Assembly: GCF_007990935.1 (NCBI RefSeq)
Contig: NZ_BJXJ01000013.1
Span: 47,058-111,057, forward strand
Direction of reading: 5' to 3'
DNA from: Vibrio sagamiensis NBRC 104589
GTDB taxonomy: Bacteria; Pseudomonadota; Gammaproteobacteria; Enterobacterales; Vibrionaceae
Length of the DNA stretch: 64,000 nt
Shown: in pieces, positions 1 to 9,372 of the stretch
Numbering within the stretch: the first letter of the stretch is position 1
Layout of the letters: each line of letters starts with the position of its first letter
Made by a program: the position numbers and the translations under genes
The notes under the pieces: model-generated
What the model was told of the DNA's origin: nothing
What the model saw: the letters and a program-made list of their open reading frames with translations, nothing else
Databases searched by the model: none

Positions 1-98
1 TTATAATACTTAGTATTATATTTAATTGCTGCATTAAGACTTTCTGAAAAAAAAGCCAATAAAATAATAAAAAACATGGAGATCTTTTTAATTTTCAT
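1..98 (-). CDS. Exported protein of unknown function, 5' end only
   Basis: The window edge cuts this gene; only the first 32 codons are present. It starts at an ATG at 98 and reads leftward as a typical signal peptide: a lysine-rich start (MKIKK), a hydrophobic core (FFIILLAFF) and a likely cleavage site after LNA-A. It lies 95 bp downstream of the ADP-ribosyltransferase gene on the same strand, so it may be the fourth gene of that operon. The mature protein is outside the window and no function can be given. Confidence 0.5.
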   Translation of the reverse strand, partial: MKIKKISMFFIILLAFFSESLNAAIKYNTKYY

Positions 99-192
99 AC
101 TATCATTATTTCGAGGTTAAATGGGATGTATTATCAATTAAAATTAATAGATAAAGTACTTAATTATGAGAGGGCGTCACTTCAAAAATTAT

Positions 193-966
193 CTATAAAC
201 AAGTAATAAATGCTCTATTTTTTAATGCTATCTCTTCACCGCTGAAACTATCATAAAGATGTGTATCTGGATTAGCTCTCAAGTAGTTTCTAGGTTTTTT
301 TATTTCTTTTAACTTTATATGATTCTTCTCATTAGAGTACCTTTTTATATCCTCAACTAAAAAATAGGTATCTGGTTTTGCTAATACTTCAGCCTCGTAA
401 TGTTTAAAGGTATACGCATTAATCGCTCGCCCAGAAGAGTTAAGATCAATCTTAAACTGTGCAGCAGAGACACCTTCATATACTTTACCTTTGGCAAAAT
501 CTCTTGCGACATTAGGAATTGTCGATGTAGATAAAAAAGCTTTTTCATGTAAGACATCTCCAACTTGAAGCTTATCAAGGAGTTGATTCTTAATTGATGA
601 GCCACGATATACTGTCCCCTTATAATTTGGTAATTTTTTCATGACATTCCTAAGATGCTTTACTCGATTTTTTAACCTTACTCCATAACCTGGCATTAAA
701 AACTCTTCCGGTTCACCAGCTCTCATATACTCATTAATCAAATCATGATCAACACGTCCATAACTTTCTATCGCAAAATATTCTTCTTCAACCATCTTGG
801 TTTCTGCTTTTGCATGTTTAATCATTACCCATTGCATTAAATCGCCAGCCATTTCTTCTTGTTCAATATGAGTTAACATACGACCTTCAAATTCAGAAAA
901 GTCCTCTGCAAACACTAAATGGAATGTGAACACTAATGACAACATTATTAAATTTAGTCTACTCAT
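193..966 (-). CDS. Secreted mono-ADP-ribosyltransferase, R-S-E class (Vis-like toxin)
   Basis: The predicted enzyme moves ADP-ribose from NAD+ to a protein, probably on arginine. All three landmarks of R-S-E transferases are present: YRGSS (Arg at about 121), FLSTST (STS at about 146-148) and EAE (Glu at about 191 and 193). The two-glutamate ExE form is typical of arginine-specific enzymes. An N-terminal signal peptide (SRLNLIMLSLVFTFHLVFA) predicts export. At 257 residues, size and layout resemble single-domain Vibrio toxins such as Vis of V. splendidus. I chose the ATG at 966: an upstream GTG at 981 would overlap the preceding gene and add a charged stretch before the signal peptide. The gene follows a paralogue by 7 bp in the same operon. 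Target protein and route into host cells are unknown. Confidence 0.85.
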   Translation of the reverse strand: MSRLNLIMLSLVFTFHLVFAEDFSEFEGRMLTHIEQEEMAGDLMQWVMIKHAKAETKMVEEEYFAIESYGRVDHDLINEYMRAGEPEEFLMPGYGVRLKNRVKHLRNVMKKLPNYKGTVYRGSSIKNQLLDKLQVGDVLHEKAFLSTSTIPNVARDFAKGKVYEGVSAAQFKIDLNSSGRAINAYTFKHYEAEVLAKPDTYFLVEDIKRYSNEKNHIKLKEIKKPRNYLRANPDTHLYDSFSGEEIALKNRAFITCL

Positions 967-973
967 TTCTTTA

Positions 974-1726
974 TCACCCACAAATGTATGCTTGTAAGAG
1001 AGAAGGCTTTGTCTTCTCTCCAGTAAATAGGTTATAGATATTCTGGCTTATGACTTTGTCGACTGACACAGTCTCTATTGCAATAAATGATGTTTTATGA
1101 AAGCTTTCTATATGAGTTATTCTGAAATAAGTGTTGGGAGGAAGTAAAACTTCCCCTTCACGGCTAAATTCAGATAGCCCGCCGAAAGCTTTACCTTTCT
1201 TATTTACTTTAACGGAATACCACACTCTTCGAACAGAATGCATGGTTTGTGGCCTAACGATTGCGAAACGTTTCGCAACCTCTGGAATCACTGTCATTGA
1301 TGTAAAAGCTGGTTCCAGAACAACATCTCCAACACGTAATTTATCTAGTAAAGACTGTTTAATCCAACTTCCTCGATAAGCAATACCCTTATATTCAGGT
1401 AGTTTTTTCATTGCTGATTTAACTTTATTGGCGTATTTTCTTATACTAGATGCGGTACTCCAATCGGCGGCGTTAAGATTACGCAGGTATTCGTTAGTCA
1501 TTTTATAGCCTGAAATAGAAAAGTCCTCTAAGGCTTCTTGTTCATTCTCCGTCATTAATTTATAACGCCAACCTCTTGCTTGATTAACCCATTCACTGAA
1601 CTGCTCAATATCACTTTCTATTTGCTCTTGGCTTCGCATGGGATGTTTTAAAATATCTAAAGGGCTGGCAACAACAGATAAGCTAAGACAAACAGATACG
1701 AATAGAATGCAAACTGGATTGACCAT
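974..1726 (-). CDS. Secreted mono-ADP-ribosyltransferase, R-S-E class, second tandem copy
   Basis: This 250-residue paralogue of the next gene has a signal peptide (VCILFVSVCLSLSVVA) and the same catalytic layout: YRGS (Arg118), FTSMT in the STS position (Ser143) and EGE (Glu190 and Glu192). The stretch MKKLP-YKG--YRGS-IK--LLDKL-VGDV is shared almost residue for residue with its neighbour, so the two arose by tandem duplication. The STS motif has drifted to TSM while the key Ser is kept, so activity is likely but not certain. The start is only 2 bp after the stop of the 882-residue gene, showing tight co-transcription and probable translational coupling. Arginine specificity is inferred from the ExE motif. 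Confidence 0.85.
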   Translation of the reverse strand: MVNPVCILFVSVCLSLSVVASPLDILKHPMRSQEQIESDIEQFSEWVNQARGWRYKLMTENEQEALEDFSISGYKMTNEYLRNLNAADWSTASSIRKYANKVKSAMKKLPEYKGIAYRGSWIKQSLLDKLRVGDVVLEPAFTSMTVIPEVAKRFAIVRPQTMHSVRRVWYSVKVNKKGKAFGGLSEFSREGEVLLPPNTYFRITHIESFHKTSFIAIETVSVDKVISQNIYNLFTGEKTKPSLLQAYICG

Positions 1727-1728
1727 GA

Positions 1729-4377
1729 TTATACCTTAAACCAATAAGTTGGATTATTAGGACTAAGATCACAATTAATATTAAGTGAATTTTGTTTGAT
1801 CACTCCAAATCTTAGGGCTCCAAATAATTCCAGTTGTTGGCGAACAAGACTATCAAACCACTCAGAAAAAGGATTCAACCAATACAGACTTTCATCTCCT
1901 GATACTTGCAATAAATCTTTCTTTATACTGGGGTAGAAAATCATGCATTTCCGACCAGCCAAACGTGTAAGTTGAGCATTATTTTGAATCAGCTTATCGA
2001 TTTTTTCTCCAAGTTCAGAGTTAGCTTTAAATAAGTCATCAATTGACTTATGTAACTGTGCATCATAAGTAAAGCCTCTTTCATCTATGGTTGAATAATA
2101 ACTTGAAAAGTCCTCATCAGTTGTTTGATACCTATCCAATGTCATATAACGTAATAAATGAGCTGGAAGAGGTTCAGAAAATAATCCAACTTCTCCATCC
2201 GCACTACCAGCATAATGACCTGTTGAATTTCTTTGAGTATGAATGATTGCAACATAGCGCTGAAAATCGCCTATTTGAGATGATAACCATGCTTGACCAT
2301 TTCGGTCTGCGACAGTCAATGCTTCTAATATACGTGTTTTCACGATACCTTTTGCAATAGGTAGACTTTGCTCTAAATTATTTATATTTAAATTAGAGTT
2401 TTTCAAAGCAGAAGCAATTAAAGGGGCTTGAAGATCTAAATCGAAGCTACCTGGAAAAAGATAGCGATAAAAGCTTTTCGCGTGATTCGCTTGCCATTCA
2501 CTTTCTAAAGCCAGAGGGATAAGAACTCGCAGCTTTTCCAGCCTATTCTTATGCACGTAATAGCCAGAGTTTTTAACTGTTTCATACCATTGCGCAATAA
2601 AATGCAAAGAGGAATCTCTAGATAAATGCTGTGAATTCAAATAATCACCTGACCAACCAGCACAACCATTTAACTGGCCACATTCACCTCTTAAATCTGC
2701 TGTTGAATCAAACAACCAATGAATAACTTGTTGTTTATGCACTCTGGCAATATTAAGCATTCTTTGTTTTTGCGAATAACTGACGATCTGCTGTTCAAGC
2801 CAAGCTTCTTCATCCATACTGTTCCAACCATTCGCAAGCAATGAATTTAAAGTTTGTAACAACACTTGCTCCACAACTATTTGGTCTGGCATCACCATAT
2901 TAGCAATTGCTGCAACTTTGTTAGAGTCGTAATATTCTATTTTAGCTGGAATCCAGTCGTACTTTTTACACCCAACGAAATTTGGATCACCTCCCAAAAT
3001 ACCTATGCTGACACATTTTCTATAACCTTTTTGAAGAATGAACTCACGCTTATTTTGCTCAGTTTGTGTCGCTGCTCGGCCAAAAATACTACGCGACATC
3101 TCGTCAATAGCTAAATAATCTGCTTGAGCAACAAAATATTGATGTGCTTGAATAATAGAACCCGAATCAAATAACTTTTGGATTGCTAAACGACCTTCTG
3201 CTCGCATCTCTTCTATAAGCTTAGTTTTAATTCTTTCAAGTTGATCATTCGCTGCCTCAACAATTTTAATTTTTGCATCTAACGTATTTTTATAAAGGCG
3301 ATGCAACTCTAAACGGCTTAACCCATCAAAATTTTCATTTCTTAAATCGTCTAGCAAATTGATGGCTAAATCTAATTGTTCTTGCTGGCAAAGTTGTAAA
3401 TTTGCTAATGCACGATTGGCTTCACGCTTTGTCGGTACCTGCATAGACGAACGATTACTGGCAGCTTGTTGAGGATAAAGGGCATACAATGCATCAACTT
3501 CTGTTCGGCAAGCTGAGCGTAAATCAGAAACAAAGTATTTTTGTTCTTCATGATCGAGTGCAAGTTGATGAAAAATAGTTTTATTGGTTTCACTCTCGAC
3601 AGCACTAATAAGAGTTTCGACTAAATGAGTTTGTGCCTTCAATGCTTTTTGATATTGGTATTGATATTTGAGAGCAAGATCTGTGGCAAAGCCTTGAGCA
3701 AGAGATTCAAGCATTTGTTGTTGGCCTCTGGCCAAGTCTACCCAGTGCTGAATATCTTTTTTGTCTTGTTGAGTAATAATATTCTGATTTAATGTGAAGC
3801 TGTAATGCTTACCAGAAGCTACTTTATTCCATCTTGCCGTCAAAATTTGCCGATCGATTTCTCGCTCAGGTAACTTTAAAACACCAAACCAATCAATTAG
3901 ACCCATAGTGGTTGCAAAACGGTCGTAAGAGGTTTGAGTTTCATCTTCAAAAGCATTAGCGACTTCATTTGCCCAAAGCCCTACTGCTACTGCATCACCT
4001 ACAGGCCCAAGCACCTCCAACGCTTCTTTGGCAATACCAGCTGTCGAACGTCCTATGGTTGATAATAAGCTGCTCGCTTCTTTAGCTTCAAGGGCAATAG
4101 CACTTTCCGGGCCAGCTTCTAATAGTGAAGATGTCTGTGGGAAAACATCTTCAGTATCAATAATATTTGGCCTAATGTCCGCATGATGTTCAGGAGAAAA
4201 GTAAAATGGTTCCTCAGTGGAAATATCACCGCTGAATTTCTGATAATTTGCTTTTCTAATTTGATATAGTTCTTCAGCCTCAATTACCTTGTACTCATCC
4301 CCTAAATTACATGCTTGGAATGAAAAAGCATGTGGAGAAAGCACCAAAAAGACCAATCCCCATTGAGAAATCTTCAT
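1729..4377 (-). CDS. Large exported protein of unknown function, first gene of the ADP-ribosyltransferase operon
   Basis: I do not recognise this 882-residue protein. It has a clear signal peptide (MKISQWGLVFLVLSPHAFS-FQAC) and about nine cysteines in the mature part, consistent with a periplasmic or secreted disulfide-bonded protein. A Gly/Ala-rich hydrophobic region near residues 105-145 (GIAKEALEVLGPVGDAVAVG) resembles linker or membrane-insertion segments of bacterial toxins. Residues about 200-420 are highly helical and Gln/Glu/Lys-rich, suggesting long coiled helices. No metal-binding or other catalytic motif was seen. Its place just upstream of two secreted ADP-ribosyltransferases, with a 2-bp gap, suggests that it delivers, binds or protects them, but that is inference. 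It could instead be an independent toxin. Confidence 0.75.
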   Translation of the reverse strand: MKISQWGLVFLVLSPHAFSFQACNLGDEYKVIEAEELYQIRKANYQKFSGDISTEEPFYFSPEHHADIRPNIIDTEDVFPQTSSLLEAGPESAIALEAKEASSLLSTIGRSTAGIAKEALEVLGPVGDAVAVGLWANEVANAFEDETQTSYDRFATTMGLIDWFGVLKLPEREIDRQILTARWNKVASGKHYSFTLNQNIITQQDKKDIQHWVDLARGQQQMLESLAQGFATDLALKYQYQYQKALKAQTHLVETLISAVESETNKTIFHQLALDHEEQKYFVSDLRSACRTEVDALYALYPQQAASNRSSMQVPTKREANRALANLQLCQQEQLDLAINLLDDLRNENFDGLSRLELHRLYKNTLDAKIKIVEAANDQLERIKTKLIEEMRAEGRLAIQKLFDSGSIIQAHQYFVAQADYLAIDEMSRSIFGRAATQTEQNKREFILQKGYRKCVSIGILGGDPNFVGCKKYDWIPAKIEYYDSNKVAAIANMVMPDQIVVEQVLLQTLNSLLANGWNSMDEEAWLEQQIVSYSQKQRMLNIARVHKQQVIHWLFDSTADLRGECGQLNGCAGWSGDYLNSQHLSRDSSLHFIAQWYETVKNSGYYVHKNRLEKLRVLIPLALESEWQANHAKSFYRYLFPGSFDLDLQAPLIASALKNSNLNINNLEQSLPIAKGIVKTRILEALTVADRNGQAWLSSQIGDFQRYVAIIHTQRNSTGHYAGSADGEVGLFSEPLPAHLLRYMTLDRYQTTDEDFSSYYSTIDERGFTYDAQLHKSIDDLFKANSELGEKIDKLIQNNAQLTRLAGRKCMIFYPSIKKDLLQVSGDESLYWLNPFSEWFDSLVRQQLELFGALRFGVIKQNSLNINCDLSPNNPTYWFKV

Positions 4378-4951
4378 TTTATTACCCTCATTACGTTATC
4401 GGAATTTCGATTAGGCTTTGTCTGTATGTCCAAAGAGAACATACCATTTAAGTAATATCTTTATCTAACGACGTATGTCTTTATTTAAAAAACACCTTTA
4501 ACTAAAAATCATATTAGATAATGTTAAAAAACTTAATTAGAGTATTTATTATAAGAATAAACATTATAAAAATTAAAAAAACAATAAAAAAGCCTAATAC
4601 TTGGGACAGTAGCACATAAAGGCAAGCAATGTTAATTAATTTATTGCTTTTGATTTAATCAACATTTTTACTTTCCCTTCAATAAAATTGAAAATATACT
4701 TCTTGAAATTTTTAGCTCTACACTATTAATAAAATCAACAATACTCACACCCATCATTAATAACTTTATTGTAAATAATAAATTTTAGAATAATTAAAAA
4801 CAAGATCACATACTATTACTTTTTCAACTATTCTTATTGTTATTTTTAAATTCGACTTATGATTTATAATTTAATTTTTAACTGGATGGACCATTTCAGA
4901 ACGAAGATTCACCTATAATCCCTGATAGTTTTAGTTACTATACGTAGGATT
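4378..4951. other. AT-rich divergent intergenic region
   Basis: These 574 bp separate the toxin operon (leftward) from the DUF3581 gene (rightward) and must carry both promoters. The sequence is very AT-rich with many poly-A and poly-T runs from about 4440 to 4880. I saw no convincing gene or operator. Such composition upstream of a transferred virulence operon often attracts H-NS-type silencers; that is inference only. Confidence 0.4.
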
Positions 4952-5668
4952 ATGTTTTTAGAACCTTATTTTTCTAGCGATACTGGGCAATTTCAATTTA
5001 CTCGTGAACAAGCCAGTCATTTTGCGAAACGCATCGCAGGAGATTACAACCCCATCCACGATGAAGACAACAAACGTTTCTGTGTTCCTGGTGACTTACT
5101 CTTTGCCGTTTTACTTAGTAAGGAAGGAATCAGCCAAAAAATGCGTTTTGAGTTTTCCGGTATGGTAAGCGATGGTGTTGCACTTCATATCGAAGAACAG
5201 TCTTCGACTGACAGTGTTGTTGTCGACTGTAACAAGAAAGAATACCTTCATATGCAACACGAAGGTAAGACTAGCCATGATCCCGACTTTATAGAGCACG
5301 TGGTTACTAATTATGTCCAATTTTCAGGAATGAACTTTCCACACATCATGGTTCCTCTAATGGAAGAGAAACAAATGATGATTAATTGCCAGCGTCCCTT
5401 AGTTATTTATGAGAGCATGGAAGTCGAGTTCTCGCGCTTGGATCTCACTCACCCAGAAGTAGAATTCACCAATGCAACATTTGATGTGGAAGGTAAACGC
5501 GGTATCGTGACGCTTAATTTTACTTTCAAAGAGTCTGGTGTTCTAGTTGGTAAGGGTTTAAAACGTATGGTCGCTAGTGGCTTAAAACCTTACGACAAAG
5601 AAGCTGTCGATGATCTGGTTGAACGCTTTAACTCTAGAAAGGAAGCTTTTCTAGCAAAATTCAGCTAA
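4952..5668 (+). CDS. DUF3581 family protein
   Basis: This 238-residue soluble protein matches my recollection of the DUF3581 family of Vibrio and related gammaproteobacteria. Near the N-terminus the stretch AGDYNPIHDEDNKRF resembles the signature of MaoC-like hot-dog hydratases (DxNPxH), so an acyl-thioester-related fold is possible. No signal peptide or membrane segment is seen. It starts at an ATG preceded by TAGGATT. It is convergent with the methyltransferase gene 38 bp downstream. The exact function is unknown. Confidence 0.75.
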   Translation: MFLEPYFSSDTGQFQFTREQASHFAKRIAGDYNPIHDEDNKRFCVPGDLLFAVLLSKEGISQKMRFEFSGMVSDGVALHIEEQSSTDSVVVDCNKKEYLHMQHEGKTSHDPDFIEHVVTNYVQFSGMNFPHIMVPLMEEKQMMINCQRPLVIYESMEVEFSRLDLTHPEVEFTNATFDVEGKRGIVTLNFTFKESGVLVGKGLKRMVASGLKPYDKEAVDDLVERFNSRKEAFLAKFS

Positions 5669-5705
5669 AGATTAAGTTGCCACCAGCTAAAGTACATCAT
5701 TGCCA

Positions 5706-6167
5706 TTAAAACCAGCGATGAACTTTACCTTTGTATTCTAGATATTTAGAACCAAATAAAGTTTCCAGAGCCCTCTCCTCTGGCTTTATTTGAAAACGAT
5801 TGAGATAAGAAACAAACAGTATACCGACTAAAAACACACTTAAGTGCTCCCACCACAAGCCCAATGCAATAAGCAGCAGTAACATAGCCAGATACATTGG
5901 ATTCCTCGTATAAGAAAAAACACCGGTGCAGACCATTGTCGAAGCCAACTCAGGCTTTATCGGATTGGTTGTGGTTTTTATCTTACGAAATTCGTGTACT
6001 GCCGCACCGCCGATCAGAAGCGCTGCCACAACGAATAAGAAAGAGGTCATGTGCAAAAATGGCACCGTAACTTGAAAACTGGGGGCAAGTGATTTCAGGC
6101 CATACATCAATAAGATCGAGAGCAAAAAGACGGCAATTGGTGGGACTTTAAGTTCGAGTTTTTTCAT
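5706..6167 (-). CDS. Isoprenylcysteine carboxyl methyltransferase-like membrane protein
   Basis: This 153-residue integral membrane protein has about four hydrophobic segments. Its C-terminal half carries the typical NPMYLA motif followed by a distal EERALE-FG-Y--Y motif, characteristic of the ICMT/phospholipid methyltransferase superfamily of SAM-dependent enzymes. Bacterial members are widespread and their substrates are mostly unknown (lipids or small hydrophobic molecules). A ribosome-binding site (AAGGAT) lies just upstream of the start. It is transcribed toward DUF3581. Confidence 0.8.
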   Translation of the reverse strand: MKKLELKVPPIAVFLLSILLMYGLKSLAPSFQVTVPFLHMTSFLFVVAALLIGGAAVHEFRKIKTTTNPIKPELASTMVCTGVFSYTRNPMYLAMLLLLIALGLWWEHLSVFLVGILFVSYLNRFQIKPEERALETLFGSKYLEYKGKVHRWF

Positions 6168-6240
6168 GTTTCATATCCTTATGAAATTAGTCCTGTGATG
6201 CTAGGCTTATCCACTGAGTTTTCTATACTAAACGAAGTAA

Positions 6241-6271
6241 CCTCAAGATGCTTGGTACCAAGCATCTGAGG
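6241..6271. repeat. Intergenic hairpin repeat (AAGTAAC family)
   Basis: CCTCAAGATGCTTGG is followed at once by its near-perfect reverse complement CCAAGCATCTGAGG, with a single bulged base. It sits just beyond the 3' end of the ydiJ gene and is preceded by GAAGTAA, the core seen in the other dispersed hairpins of this window. There is no T-run, so it is probably a repeat or mRNA 3' end stabiliser rather than a classical terminator. Confidence 0.65.
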
Positions 6272-6324
6272 TCAGTTGGGGATATCTACAAATAAGCTTC
6301 ATTACAGCCCAACATAGGGGCTCA

Positions 6325-9300
6325 TTACTCAAATAATGTCAGTAAAGCTTGTACAGGATGCTTAGGAGTGACCTCTTCAAAGCGTTTGACTTGGCTGCGG
6401 CAAGAATACCCCGTCATCAAACATCTTTCTTTGTCTCGGCTTTCTAAGTTAGGCTTCCAGCTCAAACCATAAATATCTTTCGACATAGTAAACTTGTCGG
6501 CTTCATGACCAAACGTCCCAGCCATTCCGCAACATCCAACAGGCACAACATTAAGTACTGCGCCAAAATGAGCAAAGATAACACCCCACTCTTTTTCAGC
6601 GTTAGGCATTTTGGTTTTTTCAGTACAATGAGCAAACAAAAACCAAGGTGTTTTGTCAGCGGATCTCGTCTGTTTATGCTCATCAAACTGTTCAATTCTT
6701 GGAAACAACCATTCATGCGCAGTGAGTACTTCAAAGTTACCTCGTTGAGAACCTAACACTTCTTGATACTCGTCCCGGTAACAAAGAACTAAAGCTGGGT
6801 CGACGCCCACGAGAGGAATATCTAGATTGGCCACCATATCTAAAAACCGTGCAGTATCTTGAGCTGTGTTCTGAAATTGGCGCAAAAAGCCTTTAACATG
6901 CTGAGCCTTACCATTCGGCCTAAATGGCAATAAAATTGGCTGCATGCCTAAGTGCTTTAATAATTTAATGAAGTCTTCGACCACTTCAGCATCATAAAAG
7001 CTCGTGAATGGGTCTTGGACAATCAAAACATGCTTTTGCTTATCCTGAGATGACAATCCACTCAAGTACTGTAAGTCATAAGCTGTCGTCAATGAGGCCA
7101 CACGTTGTTGCAATGTTGGTGTCGATAACAGCGGTGCATCTAAATAACCAATACTAGAAGCCGTGACATTCTTAACCCAATTTTGCTTTAACAGACTGTT
7201 TACCGTATTCGGCGCTTTGGCTATCAGAGGCAATATGGTTTCAATATGAGAGACAAAATAGTCTTTCAAAGGACGCTGATATCTTGTGTGATAAATATTC
7301 AGGAATCGAGAGCGAAAACTTGGTACATCGACTTTAATCGGACACTGACTTGCACAAGCTTTACAAGCTAAACAACCGTTCATGGCCTCATACACTTCAT
7401 GTGAGAAATCGTACTCATGACGTCGATTGATCGAATGACGGACTCGATCAATCATGGTTTTTATCGAGGACTGTTTTGCTAATGTTTGCTTTTCTAAATC
7501 AAGAATATCGATCCCCTGCTCGGTCAATTGACGAAGCCATTCTCGAACCAAGCCCGCTCTTCCTTTTGGAGAATGGCGGCGATCTGCGCTCACTTTCATC
7601 GAAGGGCACATTGGCGAGCTGGTATCATAGTTAAAACACAGCCCATTACCGTTACATTCCATCGCTTGCTTAAAACTATCACGGACACGCACATCGATCT
7701 GACGGTCAAAATAGCCACGCTTGGTATCACTCACTTTTACCAACTCAGCATCAGTGTCAAGTGGAGTACATATTTTGCCTGGGTTCATTTTATTTTGTGG
7801 GTCAAACGCCGCTTTGATACGGCGCAGTTCATTGAACAATTCAGCGCCAAAGAACTCGGGCCCATATTGTGAGCGAAATCCTTTACCGTGTTCCCCCCAC
7901 ATTAAACCGCCGTATTTAGCCACCAGCTTGACCACTTCATCCGAGACTTCATGCATCAATGCTTCTTGCCTAGGATCACACAAGTCAAGAGCGGGACGAA
8001 CATGAAGCACCCCAGCATCCACATGACCAAACATGCCATAGTCGAGTGATTTTTGGTCGAGTAATTGACGAAACTCTGCGATAAAGTCCGCTAAATGTTC
8101 CGGTGGAACGCAAGTATCCTCGGCAAAAGCAACAGGCTTGGCACGGCCTTTTGCAGCGCCCAATAACCCTACGGCTTTCTTGCGCATGGTGTAGATACGA
8201 CCGATGCTCGCAACGTCACTGCAAACCTGATATCCAATAATTCCAGCGTCTTCTGTCTTAATCATTGTATCAAGCTTGGCTGTTAACTCCGCCACTTGCT
8301 GGTTGACTTCATGCTCATCTTGCCCAGCATATTCAACCATATTAATGCCATCCATTGTTTTACCCGGCACATCGGTGAGTAAGTCACTCACGGTATGCCA
8401 AACAATGTCTTGCTTTGCTAAGTTAAGTACTTTTGAGTCAATCGTTTCTACAGACAGTGCCTTGGCTTCGACCATCAATGGGGCATTCCGGAGCGCAGAG
8501 TCAAAGCTGTTATATTTAACGTTGACTAAGGTCCTAGCTTTAGGAATGGGGGTAAGATTGAGTTTAGCTTCGGTAATAAACGCTAAAGATCCTTCAGCAC
8601 CACATAATACTCGAGTGATATCAAAGCGGTCATTGGCTTCATTCAAAGCATTTTTTAAATCATACCCGGTTAAAAAGCGATTTAATGGCGGAAACTTTTC
8701 TTTAATTTGTTGGCGATGCTCACGACAAACATGCTCGGTTACTTTATAAGCACCGGCAGCGAGATCATTGTCACTATTTAAGCCTTGTGAAAGATCCGTT
8801 TCAAGGACAGAGCCATCAACCAATACCGCTTGAAGCGAGAGAACATGGTCAGAGGTTTTCCCATACTTTAACGAGCCTTGTCCAGATGCATCCGTGTTGA
8901 TCATCCCACCTATAGTAGCTCGGTTACTGGTGGATAAATCAGGTGAGAAGAAATAACCATAAGGTCGAACGGCATCATTAAGTTGATCCTTAATCACCCC
9001 TGTTTGAACACGAACCCAGCCTTCTGTTTCGTTAATTTCCAAGATATTGTTCATGTAACGTGATAAGTCGACCACGATGCCTTGAGTCAATGACTGGCCA
9101 TTCGTCCCTGTACCACCACCACGAGGAGAAAAAGTAATTCGATCGTAACAGGCTTGTTTACTCAACTCTCCAAGGCGAACCACGTCTTTGGTATTTCTAG
9201 GGAAGATAACCGCCTGTGGTAATTGCTGATAAACACTATTATCTGTGGAAACAGCAAGACGACTGGCATAATGGCTTTCAATATCGCCGCTGAAACTCAC

Positions 9301-9372
9301 TCGTTCCAATTCTTCAAGAAAACGAACAACAAGTGGGTCAACATCGGTTTGTGAGTGTAATCTTGGTAACAT
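6325..9372 (-). CDS. ydiJ: FAD/Fe-S D-2-hydroxyglutarate-type dehydrogenase (YdiJ)
   Basis: This is an orthologue of E. coli YdiJ, a fused FAD-linked oxidase and iron-sulfur protein now regarded as a D-2-hydroxyglutarate dehydrogenase. The N-terminal half carries the FAD-binding PCMH motif (PRGGGTGTNGQ and TIGGMINTDASGQGS) and the C-terminal FAD-oxidase domain (MFGHVDAGVLHVRPALD). Then come two cysteine clusters for iron-sulfur centres (CNGNGLC with CPSMK, and CLACKACASQCPI) and a CCG-type C-terminal domain (GCCGMAG, TGYSCRSQ). I chose the ATG at 9372, giving 1015 residues, because it has a strong ribosome-binding site (AGGAAG, 5 bp) and its MLPRL start aligns with E. coli YdiJ. An ATG at 9471 would add a poorly supported extension. 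Confidence 0.92.
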   Translation of the reverse strand: MLPRLHSQTDVDPLVVRFLEELERVSFSGDIESHYASRLAVSTDNSVYQQLPQAVIFPRNTKDVVRLGELSKQACYDRITFSPRGGGTGTNGQSLTQGIVVDLSRYMNNILEINETEGWVRVQTGVIKDQLNDAVRPYGYFFSPDLSTSNRATIGGMINTDASGQGSLKYGKTSDHVLSLQAVLVDGSVLETDLSQGLNSDNDLAAGAYKVTEHVCREHRQQIKEKFPPLNRFLTGYDLKNALNEANDRFDITRVLCGAEGSLAFITEAKLNLTPIPKARTLVNVKYNSFDSALRNAPLMVEAKALSVETIDSKVLNLAKQDIVWHTVSDLLTDVPGKTMDGINMVEYAGQDEHEVNQQVAELTAKLDTMIKTEDAGIIGYQVCSDVASIGRIYTMRKKAVGLLGAAKGRAKPVAFAEDTCVPPEHLADFIAEFRQLLDQKSLDYGMFGHVDAGVLHVRPALDLCDPRQEALMHEVSDEVVKLVAKYGGLMWGEHGKGFRSQYGPEFFGAELFNELRRIKAAFDPQNKMNPGKICTPLDTDAELVKVSDTKRGYFDRQIDVRVRDSFKQAMECNGNGLCFNYDTSSPMCPSMKVSADRRHSPKGRAGLVREWLRQLTEQGIDILDLEKQTLAKQSSIKTMIDRVRHSINRRHEYDFSHEVYEAMNGCLACKACASQCPIKVDVPSFRSRFLNIYHTRYQRPLKDYFVSHIETILPLIAKAPNTVNSLLKQNWVKNVTASSIGYLDAPLLSTPTLQQRVASLTTAYDLQYLSGLSSQDKQKHVLIVQDPFTSFYDAEVVEDFIKLLKHLGMQPILLPFRPNGKAQHVKGFLRQFQNTAQDTARFLDMVANLDIPLVGVDPALVLCYRDEYQEVLGSQRGNFEVLTAHEWLFPRIEQFDEHKQTRSADKTPWFLFAHCTEKTKMPNAEKEWGVIFAHFGAVLNVVPVGCCGMAGTFGHEADKFTMSKDIYGLSWKPNLESRDKERCLMTGYSCRSQVKRFEEVTPKHPVQALLTLFE

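Noticed and set aside
193..1726. Transferases as cholera-toxin-like A subunits
   Set aside because: They lack the cholera toxin N-terminal pattern (YRADSRPP) and an A2 linker; the layout is that of single-domain R-S-E enzymes.
8276..8749. Rightward open frame of 157 codons inside ydiJ
   Set aside because: It is a shadow of the strongly conserved ydiJ frame on the other strand.
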